Assembly: GCA_963739975.1 (NCBI GenBank)
Contig: CAVUCK010000017.1
Location: forward strand, 124,001-188,000
Origin: JALZMG01 sp963739975
Lineage (GTDB): Bacteria; Actinomycetota; Acidimicrobiia; Acidimicrobiales; Ilumatobacteraceae
DNA: 64,000 nucleotides
Direction: 5' to 3'
The stretch's first letter is position 1. Each line of letters starts with the position of its first letter. Both the position numbers and the translations under genes were made by a program. Shown here in pieces: positions 53,891 through 61,875 of the stretch. Below the pieces are notes generated by a model. That model ran no database searches, had not been told where the DNA came from, and worked only from the letters and a program-made list of their open reading frames with translations.

Positions 53891-55731
53891 CCGCCCGGCT
53901 GCGCGCACGCCAGGAGTGGGCGTTGGCCGGCGCGCTGCGCCGCGCCGACGGCCGGCTGACCACGGCGTGGTGGGCGGGCATCCTGCTGCGCGGAACGGTG
54001 CCGGCGCTGCTCGCGGTCGCCTCTGGCTGGCTGATCGCCGCCGTCACGGACGGCACGAGCACGGCCGCGCCGCTGCTGGCGTTCGGCGTCGTGTTCGTCG
54101 TCGGTCAGGTGATCGGTCCGCTGCACGAGGCGGTCGGCTACAACCTCGGTGACCGCACGGCGACGTCGCTGAACGACCGGTTGATGGCCGCAACGCTGGC
54201 GCCGCCGGGCATCGCTCACCTCGAGCGGGCCGACCTGTCCGCCGACCTCACGATGGCCCGCGACTTCGATCTCGGGATCACCGGTCCGCCGCTGTCGTAC
54301 GCCATGAACTTCCTCGCCGACGGGCTGACCAATCTCGTGGTCGGCGTGGCGTCGGCCGTGGTGCTGGCCCGATACGGGTGGTGGCAGGCGATCGTGCTCG
54401 TCCTCGCTTGGTCGGCGACCCACTGGCTGCTGCGGGAGAGCGCCGTGTGGAGGGACCGCAACACGCCGGAGGTGCGCGCCGCCCAGCGCCACGCCGACTA
54501 CGCGTACCGACTGGCCGTCGACCCGCCGGCGGCCAAGGAGGTCCGCCTGTTCGGGCTGGCCGACTGGGTGATCGACCGCTTCGCCCGCCATCGCCGGCGG
54601 CTGCTCGACCTGCAGCACCACGCCACCCGGCTGCGTGAACGATCCGTCGCCCTCTGCCTGCTGGTCGTCATCGCCGCCAACGTCGTGGTGTTCTGGTCGT
54701 TCGCCGACCGGGCTGCCGACGGCCGGCTCGAGTTGGCTGCCGTCGTCGTCGCGCTGCAGGCCGCCATCGGCGTCAGCGCGATCGCCTTCGGCGGGCTGAG
54801 CTGGGCAGTCGACGGCGCCGCCGCGCCGGTCGCCGCCGTCCAGCGACTGGAGGCGACGATGCCCGCCGCCGGACGTCTCGACGACGCCGCAGTCGACACG
54901 TTTGTGCAACCAGCGTCGGTCGGCGATGCGCCGGTGCACAAACGCGGTGCTGGCGGTGGGCCGGAGCTGCGCTTCGCCGACGTCTCGTTCGGCTACCCGG
55001 GTGGACCGCTGGTGCTCGAGCACCTCGACCTCGTCGTGCCGGCCGGCTCATCGCTGGCCATCGTGGGGCAGAACGGCGCCGGGAAGACGACGCTGGCCAA
55101 GCTGCTGTGCCGGCTGTACGACCCGCGCGGCGGCGCCATCCTGGCCGACGGCACCGACATCCGCCGGCTGCCGCTCGACCAGTGGCGCGGGCGGGTGACC
55201 GCCGTCTTCCAGGACTTCGTGCGCTTCGAGCGACCCCTCCGGGTGAACGTGGCCCCCGCCGGTGCCGACGACGATGCCGTACAGGCTGCGCTGGCCGGTG
55301 CCGGTGGCAGTGGCCTCGCCGCCCTCGACACCGTCCTGGCCAAGGGCTATCCGGGCGGCACCGACCTGTCCGGCGGGCAGTGGCAGCGCGTGGCGCTGGC
55401 GCGTGCGCTCCACGCCGTGCGGTCCGGCGCGGACGTCGTGCTGCTCGACGAGCCGACGGCACAGCTGGACGTGCGCGGTGAGGCCGAGATCTTCGAGCGC
55501 ATCCTCGCCTCCACCAGCGGCTGCACGACGATCCTCGTGTCCCACCGGTTCTCGACCGTGCGTCACGCCGATCGGATCTGCGTCCTCGAGGGTGGCGCCG
55601 TCGTCGAGCTGGGCTCGCACGACGAGCTGATGGCGCGCGGCGGGCGCTACCGCACGATGTTCGAGTTGCAGGCGTCGCGCTTCGTGGAGGTCGACGAGCA
55701 CGGCGAGGAGCTGGTGCATGACACGCTCTAA
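53887..55731 (+). CDS. ABC exporter subunit 1 (membrane + ATPase domains)
   Basis: 614 aa from GTG 53887. Six membrane segments over about 1-310, then a nucleotide-binding domain from about 360: Walker A GQNGAGKTTLAKLL, Q-loop VFQDFVRF, signature DLSGGQWQRVALARAL, Walker B VVLLDEPTAQLD, H-loop VSHRFSTVRHADR. The membrane part lacks a recognisable peptidase domain. Between the two domains the linker contains TFVQPASVGDAPVHKR, encoded by an inverted repeat (54899-54944). It pairs with the product of 56015 as a heterodimer; substrate unknown, perhaps a peptide or lipid. Confidence 0.92.
   Translation: MTARLRARQEWALAGALRRADGRLTTAWWAGILLRGTVPALLAVASGWLIAAVTDGTSTAAPLLAFGVVFVVGQVIGPLHEAVGYNLGDRTATSLNDRLMAATLAPPGIAHLERADLSADLTMARDFDLGITGPPLSYAMNFLADGLTNLVVGVASAVVLARYGWWQAIVLVLAWSATHWLLRESAVWRDRNTPEVRAAQRHADYAYRLAVDPPAAKEVRLFGLADWVIDRFARHRRRLLDLQHHATRLRERSVALCLLVVIAANVVVFWSFADRAADGRLELAAVVVALQAAIGVSAIAFGGLSWAVDGAAAPVAAVQRLEATMPAAGRLDDAAVDTFVQPASVGDAPVHKRGAGGGPELRFADVSFGYPGGPLVLEHLDLVVPAGSSLAIVGQNGAGKTTLAKLLCRLYDPRGGAILADGTDIRRLPLDQWRGRVTAVFQDFVRFERPLRVNVAPAGADDDAVQAALAGAGGSGLAALDTVLAKGYPGGTDLSGGQWQRVALARALHAVRSGADVVLLDEPTAQLDVRGEAEIFERILASTSGCTTILVSHRFSTVRHADRICVLEGGAVVELGSHDELMARGGRYRTMFELQASRFVEVDEHGEELVHDTL
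54899..54944. repeat. GTTTGTGCA palindrome inside a coding linker
   Basis: Ten-base arms CGTTTGTGCA and TGCACAAACG with a 26-base loop, in frame in the linker between membrane and ATPase domains of the exporter. Its CGTTTGT core resembles the hairpin at 63009, so it may be an inserted element tolerated by the gene. Confidence 0.55.
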
Positions 55732-55747
55732 CGGGCGACCGTTCTCG

Positions 55748-56050
55748 ATGGCCTCGCTCGCTCCGAAGACTCCGCTCGCTCGGCTGGGCCGGGCAAGGCC
55801 GGCCTGGGATGTCACGCTCGCTGCGTAACGAACGCTCGGGGACTTGCTTGATGGCCTCGCTCGCTCCGAAGACTCCGCTCGCTCGGCTGGGCCGGGCAAG
55901 GCCGGCCTGGGATGTCACGCTCGCTGCGTAACGAACGCTCGGGGACTTGCTTGATGGCCTCGCTCGCTCCGAAGACTCCGCTCGCTCGGCTGGGCCGGGC
56001 AAGGCCGGCCTGGGATGTCACGCTCGCTGCGTAACGAACGCTCGGGGACT
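55748..56050. repeat. Three tandem copies of a 103-bp unit
   Basis: Identical units start at 55748, 55851 and 55954; the third diverges after position 56050. Each contains GAAGACTCCGCTCGCTCGGC, GGCCGGGCAAGGCCGGCC and ATGTCACGCTCGCTGCGTAA. The ATG at 56015 used for exporter subunit 2 lies in the third unit; the equivalent ATGs of units 1 and 2 run into stops, as 103 is not a multiple of three. Recent duplication, or an assembly artefact. Confidence 0.95.
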
Positions 56051-57835
56051 TCCTCCGACGACCTCCCACGGGCGGTGCCGGCCCTGTGGCGCACGTTCCG
56101 GCTCGGCTACCGGATGGAGCCCAGGCTGCTCGTCGCCTCACTCGTCACGACGCTGCTGATGATGCTGCCGGACGCCCTGCTGGCATTGTGGTTGAAGCTG
56201 TTCACGGACGGGGTGCTGGACGGTGACCGCACTGCGGTGCTCGTCGCCGCCGCCGGCCTGGCCGTGTCGACGATCGCGACCTGGTACGTCGGTCTCGTCA
56301 ACGACCGCGTGCAGCGCCGGTTCCGCGATCGCATCGGCGCGGCGATGGAAGCTCACATCGCCCGGCTCCAGGCTTCCGTCCCGACGATCGAGCACCAGGA
56401 GCGAACCGAGCTGCTCGACCGGCTGGCCGTGTTGCGGGATCAGGCCTTCACCCTCGACCACCTGTTCTCGTCCCTCCTGACGAACATCGGTCTCGTCGCC
56501 CGGCTGGTCGTGACCGCGCTGCTGCTGGCGTCGATCCACCCGTTGCTCGGAGCCCTGGTCGTCGCCGGTCTCCCCGCCGTCACCATCTCGCTGTGGCGCC
56601 CCGGCGTCGAGCGCCAGGTCCAGGAGCGGGTGGCCTCGCACGACCGCCTGGCTCGCCACCTGTTCACCCTCGGGACGACGGCGGCGCCGGCCAAGGAGGT
56701 CCGCCTGCTCGGCATCGAGGACGAGCTGCGGGCCGACCGGCGCACGGCTCGAGCGAGCTGGCACGGCCCGATCGCCGCCGCCCGGTGGTCGTCCTCGGTG
56801 TGGCAGGCGGCGGCGTGGGCACTGTTCGCCGTGGCCTACGTGGGCGGCATCGTGTGGGTCGCCGACGGGCTCGACCGCAGCGTCGGCGACGTCGTGTTGG
56901 TCCTCGTCGCCGGGCAGCGCCTGTCGCAGTACCTCGCCCAGTCGATCGGCGAGTTGGGGTTCCTGCGCGGCGTGTGGCTCGACGCGTCGCTGCGGCTGAC
57001 GTGGCTGGAGGACTACGCCACGGCCGAGTCGGACGTGGCGACGGCGGCGCCGCCGGAGCGACTCGTGGACGGGCTGCGATTCGAGCACGTGTCGTTCCAC
57101 TACCCGGGGACGGATCGGCTGGCGCTCGATGACGTCGACGTGCACCTCCCGGCCGGTTCGGTGGTGGCGATCGTCGGCGAGAACGGCGCCGGCAAGACCA
57201 CCATGGTCAAGCTGCTGGCGGCCATGTACCGGCCGACGTCCGGACGGATCACCGTCGACGGCGTCGACCTGGCGACGATCGCCACCGCCCGCTGGCGGGA
57301 TCGGCTCGCCGGCGCGTTCCAGGACTTCTTCCGGTTCGAGGTCCCCGCCGGACACTCCGTGGGCGTCGGCGACGAGCCGCGCCTCGACGACCGGGCCGCC
57401 GTCGGCGTCGCCGTCGACCGCGCCGGCGCGGGGGAGGTCGTCGATCGGCTGCCGGCCGGCCTCGACACCCAGCTCGGCCCGACGTGGGACGACGGCGTCG
57501 AGGTGTCGTTCGGCCAGTGGCAGAAGCTGGCGCTCGCTCGCGGGTTCATGCGCGACGAGCCGCTCGTGCTGGTGCTCGACGAGCCCACGGCGGCGCTCGA
57601 TGCGGAGACCGAGCATGCGCTGTTCGAGCGTTACGCCGGCGCCGCCCGCGACGATGTGGCGTCCGGGCGGATCACGGTCCTCGTGTCCCACCGGTTCTCG
57701 ACGGTGCGGATGGCCGACCTGATCGTCGTGCTCGACGGAACGCACGTCGTCGAGGTCGGCGGGCACGACGAGCTGGTCGCCCGCGGCGGGCAGTACGCCG
57801 AGCTGTTCGGCCTGCAGGCAACGGCGTACCGCTGA
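56015..57835 (+). CDS. ABC exporter subunit 2 with degenerate signature
   Basis: 606 aa from ATG 56015 (MSRSLRNERSGTSSDDLP); the first ~12 residues come from the tandem repeat, so the original start may have been different. Six membrane segments (about 30-320), then the ATPase: GENGAGKTTMVKLL, AFQDFFRFE, EVSFGQWQKLALARGF, LVLVLDEPTAALD, VSHRFSTVRMAD. The signature is SFGQ instead of SGGQ, while subunit 1 has SGGQ; such asymmetry is known in heterodimeric ABC exporters with one weaker ATP site. It lies 283 bases after subunit 1, the gap being almost fully the repeat. Confidence 0.92.
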   Translation: MSRSLRNERSGTSSDDLPRAVPALWRTFRLGYRMEPRLLVASLVTTLLMMLPDALLALWLKLFTDGVLDGDRTAVLVAAAGLAVSTIATWYVGLVNDRVQRRFRDRIGAAMEAHIARLQASVPTIEHQERTELLDRLAVLRDQAFTLDHLFSSLLTNIGLVARLVVTALLLASIHPLLGALVVAGLPAVTISLWRPGVERQVQERVASHDRLARHLFTLGTTAAPAKEVRLLGIEDELRADRRTARASWHGPIAAARWSSSVWQAAAWALFAVAYVGGIVWVADGLDRSVGDVVLVLVAGQRLSQYLAQSIGELGFLRGVWLDASLRLTWLEDYATAESDVATAAPPERLVDGLRFEHVSFHYPGTDRLALDDVDVHLPAGSVVAIVGENGAGKTTMVKLLAAMYRPTSGRITVDGVDLATIATARWRDRLAGAFQDFFRFEVPAGHSVGVGDEPRLDDRAAVGVAVDRAGAGEVVDRLPAGLDTQLGPTWDDGVEVSFGQWQKLALARGFMRDEPLVLVLDEPTAALDAETEHALFERYAGAARDDVASGRITVLVSHRFSTVRMADLIVVLDGTHVVEVGGHDELVARGGQYAELFGLQATAYR

Positions 57836-57857
57836 GCGCGCTTCCTAGGCTGCCCCG

Positions 57858-58367
57858 ATGGCCGAACACCCACCCGACGAGCTGCTCAACCGCGTCACGT
57901 GGAAGATCCCGAACGCGCTGGCGATCATCGGATCGCGCTCGGGCGACGAGTGGAACGGCATGACGGCGAGCTGGATCACGCAGGTCTCGATGGAGCCCGT
58001 GCTGATCGGCGTGGGCATCGACAACACCGCCGTGACGCACCGACTGGTCACGGCGGGCGGGTCGTTCACCGTGAACCTGTGGTCGGCGGAGGAGACCAAG
58101 GTGTTCGTCAAGTTCTCCAAGCCGGCCGCCTTCGACGCCGAGGCGCTCACGCTGAACGGGCGCATCGTGCGCGAAGGAGCCACCGGGGCGCCCGTGTTCG
58201 CCGAGGCGATCGCCTACCTCGACTGCGCCGTGCGCTCGACGCACGATGTCGGCACGCACACGTTCTTCGTCGGCGAGGTCGTCGACGCCGGCATCAACGA
58301 CGACGAGGCCAGGGCGGCAGCGATGAGCGACACCCGCATGAAGTACGGCGGCGTCAAGCGGCATTGA
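57858..58367 (+). CDS. Flavin reductase-like / FMN-binding split-barrel protein
   Basis: 169 aa. The fold is recognised from NRVTWKIPNALAIIGSRSGDEWNGMTASWITQVSMEPVLIGVGIDNTAVTHRLV, GGSFTVNLWS and GTHTFFVGEVVDAG, as in the flavin reductase domain of two-component monooxygenases. It may reduce FMN for a partner oxygenase, but none is nearby; it lies 23 bases after the exporter gene. Confidence 0.9.
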   Translation: MAEHPPDELLNRVTWKIPNALAIIGSRSGDEWNGMTASWITQVSMEPVLIGVGIDNTAVTHRLVTAGGSFTVNLWSAEETKVFVKFSKPAAFDAEALTLNGRIVREGATGAPVFAEAIAYLDCAVRSTHDVGTHTFFVGEVVDAGINDDEARAAAMSDTRMKYGGVKRH

Positions 58368-58410
58368 GCCCGGCGCCGCCCGTCCTCTCCGCGAGCGGAA
58401 GAGGACAGAT

Positions 58411-58495
58411 CTGACGAAATCGCTCACCCAGAACGCGTGACCTCGGTCGGCGTGAGCGAACAGGTCGGCTCAGACGTAATGGCTCACGCAGAGCG
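58411..58495. repeat. Imperfect direct repeat upstream of hutH
   Basis: 25-base units at 58411-58435 and 58471-58495 share 20 of 25 bases (pattern CNGACGNAATNGCTCACNCAGANCG) and are 60 bases apart; GTGAGC at 58452 can pair with the GCTCAC of the second unit. It lies 20-100 bases before the hutH start and could be a regulator binding region or another palindromic relic. Confidence 0.4.
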
Positions 58496-58513
58496 GCGGT
58501 ACGGTCGGCGGCC

Positions 58514-60061
58514 GTGACGGACCACGCCCCGCTCGTGCTCGGGCCGGGCGGGGTGGAGGCCGACGAGGTGGTGGCGGTGGCCCGGTTCGAGCGTCGGGTC
58601 ATGCTCGGCGACGACGCCCGTGCCGCGATGCGGCGCGGTGCCGACATCGTCGAGCGGCTGGTCGACTCGCCCGAGCCGGTGTACGGCGTGTCGACCGGGT
58701 TTGGAGCGCTCGCTAACACCGTCATCCCCACCGAGCGGTCCGCCGAGCTGCAGACGGCGCTGATCCGCTCCCACGCCGCCGGGATGGGCGCCGAGGTCGA
58801 GCGCGACGTCGTGCGGGCGATGGTGCTGCTGCGCGCCCGCAGCCTGGCCATGGGGTTCTCGGGCGCGCGCGTGGAGGTCGTCGACTCGATGCTCGCCCTG
58901 CTCGCCGCCGGCGTCACCCCGATCGTGCGCGAGCACGGGTCGCTCGGCGCCAGCGGCGACCTCGCCCCGCTGGCCACGGCGGCGCTCGTGCTCCTCGGCG
59001 AGGGCGAGGCGCGGCGGCGCGACGGCAGCGTCACCGACGGTGCCACCGCCTGTCGCGAGGCGGGCGTCGAGCCGCTGGTGCTGCGGGCCAAGGAGGGCCT
59101 GGCACTGATCAACGGCACCGACGGCATGCTCGGGATGCTCGTGCTGGCGCTTGCCGACCTCGCCGTGCTGTGGCGGACGGCGGACATCGCCGGGGCGATG
59201 TCGACCGAAGCGCTGCTCGGCACCGACCGGGCGTTCGCCGCCGACCTCGTGGCGATGCGGCCCCAGCCCGGGCAGCTGGTCAGCGCCGCGAACCTGCGCT
59301 CCGTGCTCGCCGGATCCCCGATGGTGGCCAGCCACCGCCACGGCGACGACCGGGTCCAGGACGCCTACTCCCTGCGCTGCACGCCGCAGGTGCACGGCGC
59401 GGCCCGCGACACGACCGACCACGCCCGTCGGGTCGCCGACGTGGAGCTGCGATCGTTCATCGACAACCCGATCGTCTTGGCTGACGGACGGGTGGAGTCG
59501 TGCGGCAACTTCCACGGTGCGCCGCTGGCGGCGGTCGCCGACTTCCTGGCGGTGTCGATCGCCGATGTCGGGGCGATCAGCGAACGGCGCACCGACCGGT
59601 TGCTCGACCGCAGCCGGTCGCACGGCCTGCCGCCGTTCCTGTCGCCCGACGCCGGTGTGAACTCGGGGCTGATGATCGCCCAGTACACGCAGGCAGCGAT
59701 GGTGGCCGAGAACCGACGGCTGGCCGTCCCGGCGAGCGCCGACACGATGTCGACCAGCGCGATGCAGGAGGACCACGTGTCGCTCGGGTGGGCGGCTGCC
59801 CGGAAGCTGCGAGCGGCGGTCGCCAACCTGGCTCGGATCCTGGCCGTCGAGCTGGTCGCCGCGTCGTGGGGGCAGGCGCTGCGGGCGCCACTGGAGCCGG
59901 CGGCGGCGTCGGGCGCGGTCGGACGGGCGGTGCGAGCGGTCGCCGGCGAGCCCGGGCCCGACGAGTGGCTGGCGCCCCGGCTGGCGGCGGTCGAGGCGCT
60001 GGTGCTCCACGGCGACGTGGTGGCGGCGGCCGAGTCAGCCTTGGACGGACCGCTCGGCTGA
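58514..60061 (+). CDS. hutH: Histidine ammonia-lyase
   Basis: 515 aa from GTG 58514. Converts histidine to urocanate and ammonia. The MIO prosthetic group forms from Ala146-Ser147-Gly148 in HGSLGASGDLAPLA; YGVSTGFGALAN (57-68), INGTDGMLG, QDAYSLRCTPQVHGAARD, DNPIV and SADTMSTSAMQEDHVS are the other active-site blocks. All are intact and the length is typical. The next gene of the pathway, hutU, begins at 63084, separated by three unrelated genes. Confidence 0.96.
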   Translation: MTDHAPLVLGPGGVEADEVVAVARFERRVMLGDDARAAMRRGADIVERLVDSPEPVYGVSTGFGALANTVIPTERSAELQTALIRSHAAGMGAEVERDVVRAMVLLRARSLAMGFSGARVEVVDSMLALLAAGVTPIVREHGSLGASGDLAPLATAALVLLGEGEARRRDGSVTDGATACREAGVEPLVLRAKEGLALINGTDGMLGMLVLALADLAVLWRTADIAGAMSTEALLGTDRAFAADLVAMRPQPGQLVSAANLRSVLAGSPMVASHRHGDDRVQDAYSLRCTPQVHGAARDTTDHARRVADVELRSFIDNPIVLADGRVESCGNFHGAPLAAVADFLAVSIADVGAISERRTDRLLDRSRSHGLPPFLSPDAGVNSGLMIAQYTQAAMVAENRRLAVPASADTMSTSAMQEDHVSLGWAAARKLRAAVANLARILAVELVAASWGQALRAPLEPAAASGAVGRAVRAVAGEPGPDEWLAPRLAAVEALVLHGDVVAAAESALDGPLG

Positions 60062-60433
60062 TCAGCCGGCGTCGGCGTCGGAGCCAGCGTCGAAGGCCTT
60101 GCGCAGCTTGGCCGGAGCCTTGCGCCGCCACGATTCCTCGAGCAGCTCGTGCAGTTGGTCGGCGTCGACCCGGTCGAGGTCGACGAGGATCGCCCCGTAG
60201 CCGTCGTAGTGGGGGGTCGTGTAGAAGGCCGGGTCGCCCGAGGCGAGCAGCGCCTCCTTCTCGTCCAGGTCACACATCAGCACGAGGCCGCCCTCGGCTT
60301 CCGAGCGCAACCGGGCGAAGCCCTTGCCCCGCACCTTGAGCGACGGCGTGTTGAACCAGGTGGCCTCCTCGACCTCGGGCAGCGCCCGAGCCATGGCGAC
60401 GACGTCCTCCCAGGTGACCATGATGCCCAGCAT
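60062..60433 (-). CDS. MmcQ/YjbR family protein
   Basis: 123 aa from ATG 60433; ATG 60421 (MVTWEDVVAMARAL) is also possible. The family blocks VVAMARALPEVEEATWFNTPSLKVRGKGFARL, EKEALLASGDPAFYTTPHYDGYGAILVDLDRVDADQLHELLEESWRRKAPAKL are complete. A small double-wing DNA-binding-like fold of unknown function. Converges on hutH with one base between the stops. Confidence 0.93.
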   Translation of the reverse strand: MLGIMVTWEDVVAMARALPEVEEATWFNTPSLKVRGKGFARLRSEAEGGLVLMCDLDEKEALLASGDPAFYTTPHYDGYGAILVDLDRVDADQLHELLEESWRRKAPAKLRKAFDAGSDADAG

Positions 60434-60501
60434 GCTCGCCCCGCCCGGGCCCCGTCTTGCACGAACGGGAACTCCGAACGGCGCCGCGGCGTCCAACGAT
60501 C

Positions 60502-61791
60502 GTGCGCCGTGCCGTGGTCGTCCTCGGGTTCGTCACCCTGGCCGCCTGCGGCGAGTCGGCGACGACTTCCCCGGCGACCACAGCACCCACGACCGCGCCG
60601 GCGACGACCGCTCCGGCGACGACGGCCACGCCGTCGACTTCTGCGCCGGCGACGTCGACGACCGTGACCCGGGCGCCCGTGGATCCGGCGGCTCCCGTCG
60701 CCGAGCTGGCGGCGGGGTTGAACGACGCCGGCTTCGACCTACTGCGCACACAGGCGGTCGACGAGAACGTCGTGTTCAGCCCGGCCAGCATTGGCCACGC
60801 CCTGCTGATGGCCGAGGCCGCCGCCGACGAGCAGACCGCCGCCGCCATCGAGACCGCGTTCGCCCTCCCGGAGGATGCCCACGAGGCGTGGAACGCGCTC
60901 GACCAGCAGCTGTCGGCGGCGGCGGACGACAACGACCAGGTCGACCTGGCCGTGGCCGACCGCATCTGGCCCGGAGTCGACGCCGCGCCGGACCCAGCGT
61001 GGATCACGCTGCTCGGTGCCCAGCACGGTGCGGCCGTGGAGCGGCTCGACCTCAGGGGCGACCCGGTGGCCAGCCGACAGCGGATCAACGGGTGGGTCGA
61101 CGAGCAGACCAAGGGGCTGATCCCAGAGCTACTGCCGGAGGGTTTCATCAGCCCGAACACCGTCCTGGTGCTCACAGATGCGGTGTACTTCGCCGCCGAT
61201 TGGAAGCGGCCGTTCGGGAAGTCCGACCCGGTCGACGGGGTCTTCACCAGGCTCGACGGCACCACGGTCGACGTGTCCTTCATGAAGGACCTGGAACTCG
61301 ATGATCGGCGCGGCGCCGGCGAAGGGTTCGTGGGGGCCGAGGTGCCGTACGCCGGCGACCAGTTCTCGATGCTGCTGGTCGTTCCCGACGAGGGTCGGTT
61401 CGAGGAGGTCCGCGACCGGCTGAGCCAGGGCCTGCTGGCCGAGATCGACCAGTCGTTCACCACCGGGCCATACGAGCTGCAGATGCCGAAGTGGGAGGAC
61501 ACGACTCAGCTCGACCTGCTGCCATGGTTGACCGAGCTTGGCGCCGCTCCGGGCAGTTATCCGGCGATCTCGCCCGAAGCCTTCCTCGGTGGAGCGGTGC
61601 ACGGCGCCGACATCGCCGTCGACGAGCAGGGCACGGTGGCCGCGGCAGCGACCGCTCTCGGGTTCGAGGAGAGCGGCCCGCCGGACCCCGAGCTCGTCGT
61701 CGCCGCCGACCACCCGTTCCTCTACCTCATCCGCCACCGCCCCACCGGCCTCGTCCTCTTCGCCGGCCAGGTCACCGACCCCACCTCCTGA
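60502..61791 (+). CDS. Serpin-family lipoprotein
   Basis: 429 aa from GTG 60502. Signal peptide ending in the lipobox LAAC (Cys16), then a Thr/Ala/Pro-rich linker to about 60, then a complete serpin: NVVFSPASIGHALLMAEAAA, INGWVDEQTKGLIPELL, VLVLTDAVYFAADWKRPF, AVDEQGTVAAAATAL (hinge of the reactive loop) and HPFLYLIRHRPTGLVLFAG at the end. The hinge (E-Q-G-T then small residues) is of the inhibitory type. Counting from P17 the P1 residue would be Ser in FEESGPP, or the Glu before it. It would be anchored outside the membrane and inhibit serine or cysteine proteases. Confidence 0.92.
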   Translation: MRRAVVVLGFVTLAACGESATTSPATTAPTTAPATTAPATTATPSTSAPATSTTVTRAPVDPAAPVAELAAGLNDAGFDLLRTQAVDENVVFSPASIGHALLMAEAAADEQTAAAIETAFALPEDAHEAWNALDQQLSAAADDNDQVDLAVADRIWPGVDAAPDPAWITLLGAQHGAAVERLDLRGDPVASRQRINGWVDEQTKGLIPELLPEGFISPNTVLVLTDAVYFAADWKRPFGKSDPVDGVFTRLDGTTVDVSFMKDLELDDRRGAGEGFVGAEVPYAGDQFSMLLVVPDEGRFEEVRDRLSQGLLAEIDQSFTTGPYELQMPKWEDTTQLDLLPWLTELGAAPGSYPAISPEAFLGGAVHGADIAVDEQGTVAAAATALGFEESGPPDPELVVAADHPFLYLIRHRPTGLVLFAGQVTDPTS

Positions 61792-61792
61792 C

Positions 61793-61874
61793 CATCGGAG
61801 TGTTTCCCTGCATCCGAGTGTTTGGCGCGTGGAGGCCATGCGCCAAACACTCCGATGGGACGAAACACCCGATG
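61793..61874. repeat. 47-bp hairpin, family C, copy 2, with flanking half units
   Basis: 61811-61857 is a 47-bp hairpin of the same length and ends as at 44961 (CATCCGAGTGTTT..AAACACTCCGATG), with one G-T wobble and one mismatch. Outer half-units (CATCGGAGTGTTTCC and GGACGAAACACCCGATG) flank it. It occupies exactly the gap between the serpin stop and the stop of the converging acyl-CoA dehydrogenase gene, a shared terminator position. Confidence 0.9.
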
Positions 61875-61875
61875 G

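Noticed and set aside
58354..60010. Large minus-strand frames opposite hutH
   Set aside because: hutH is complete with its MIO motif and conserved blocks; the opposite frames lack any family.
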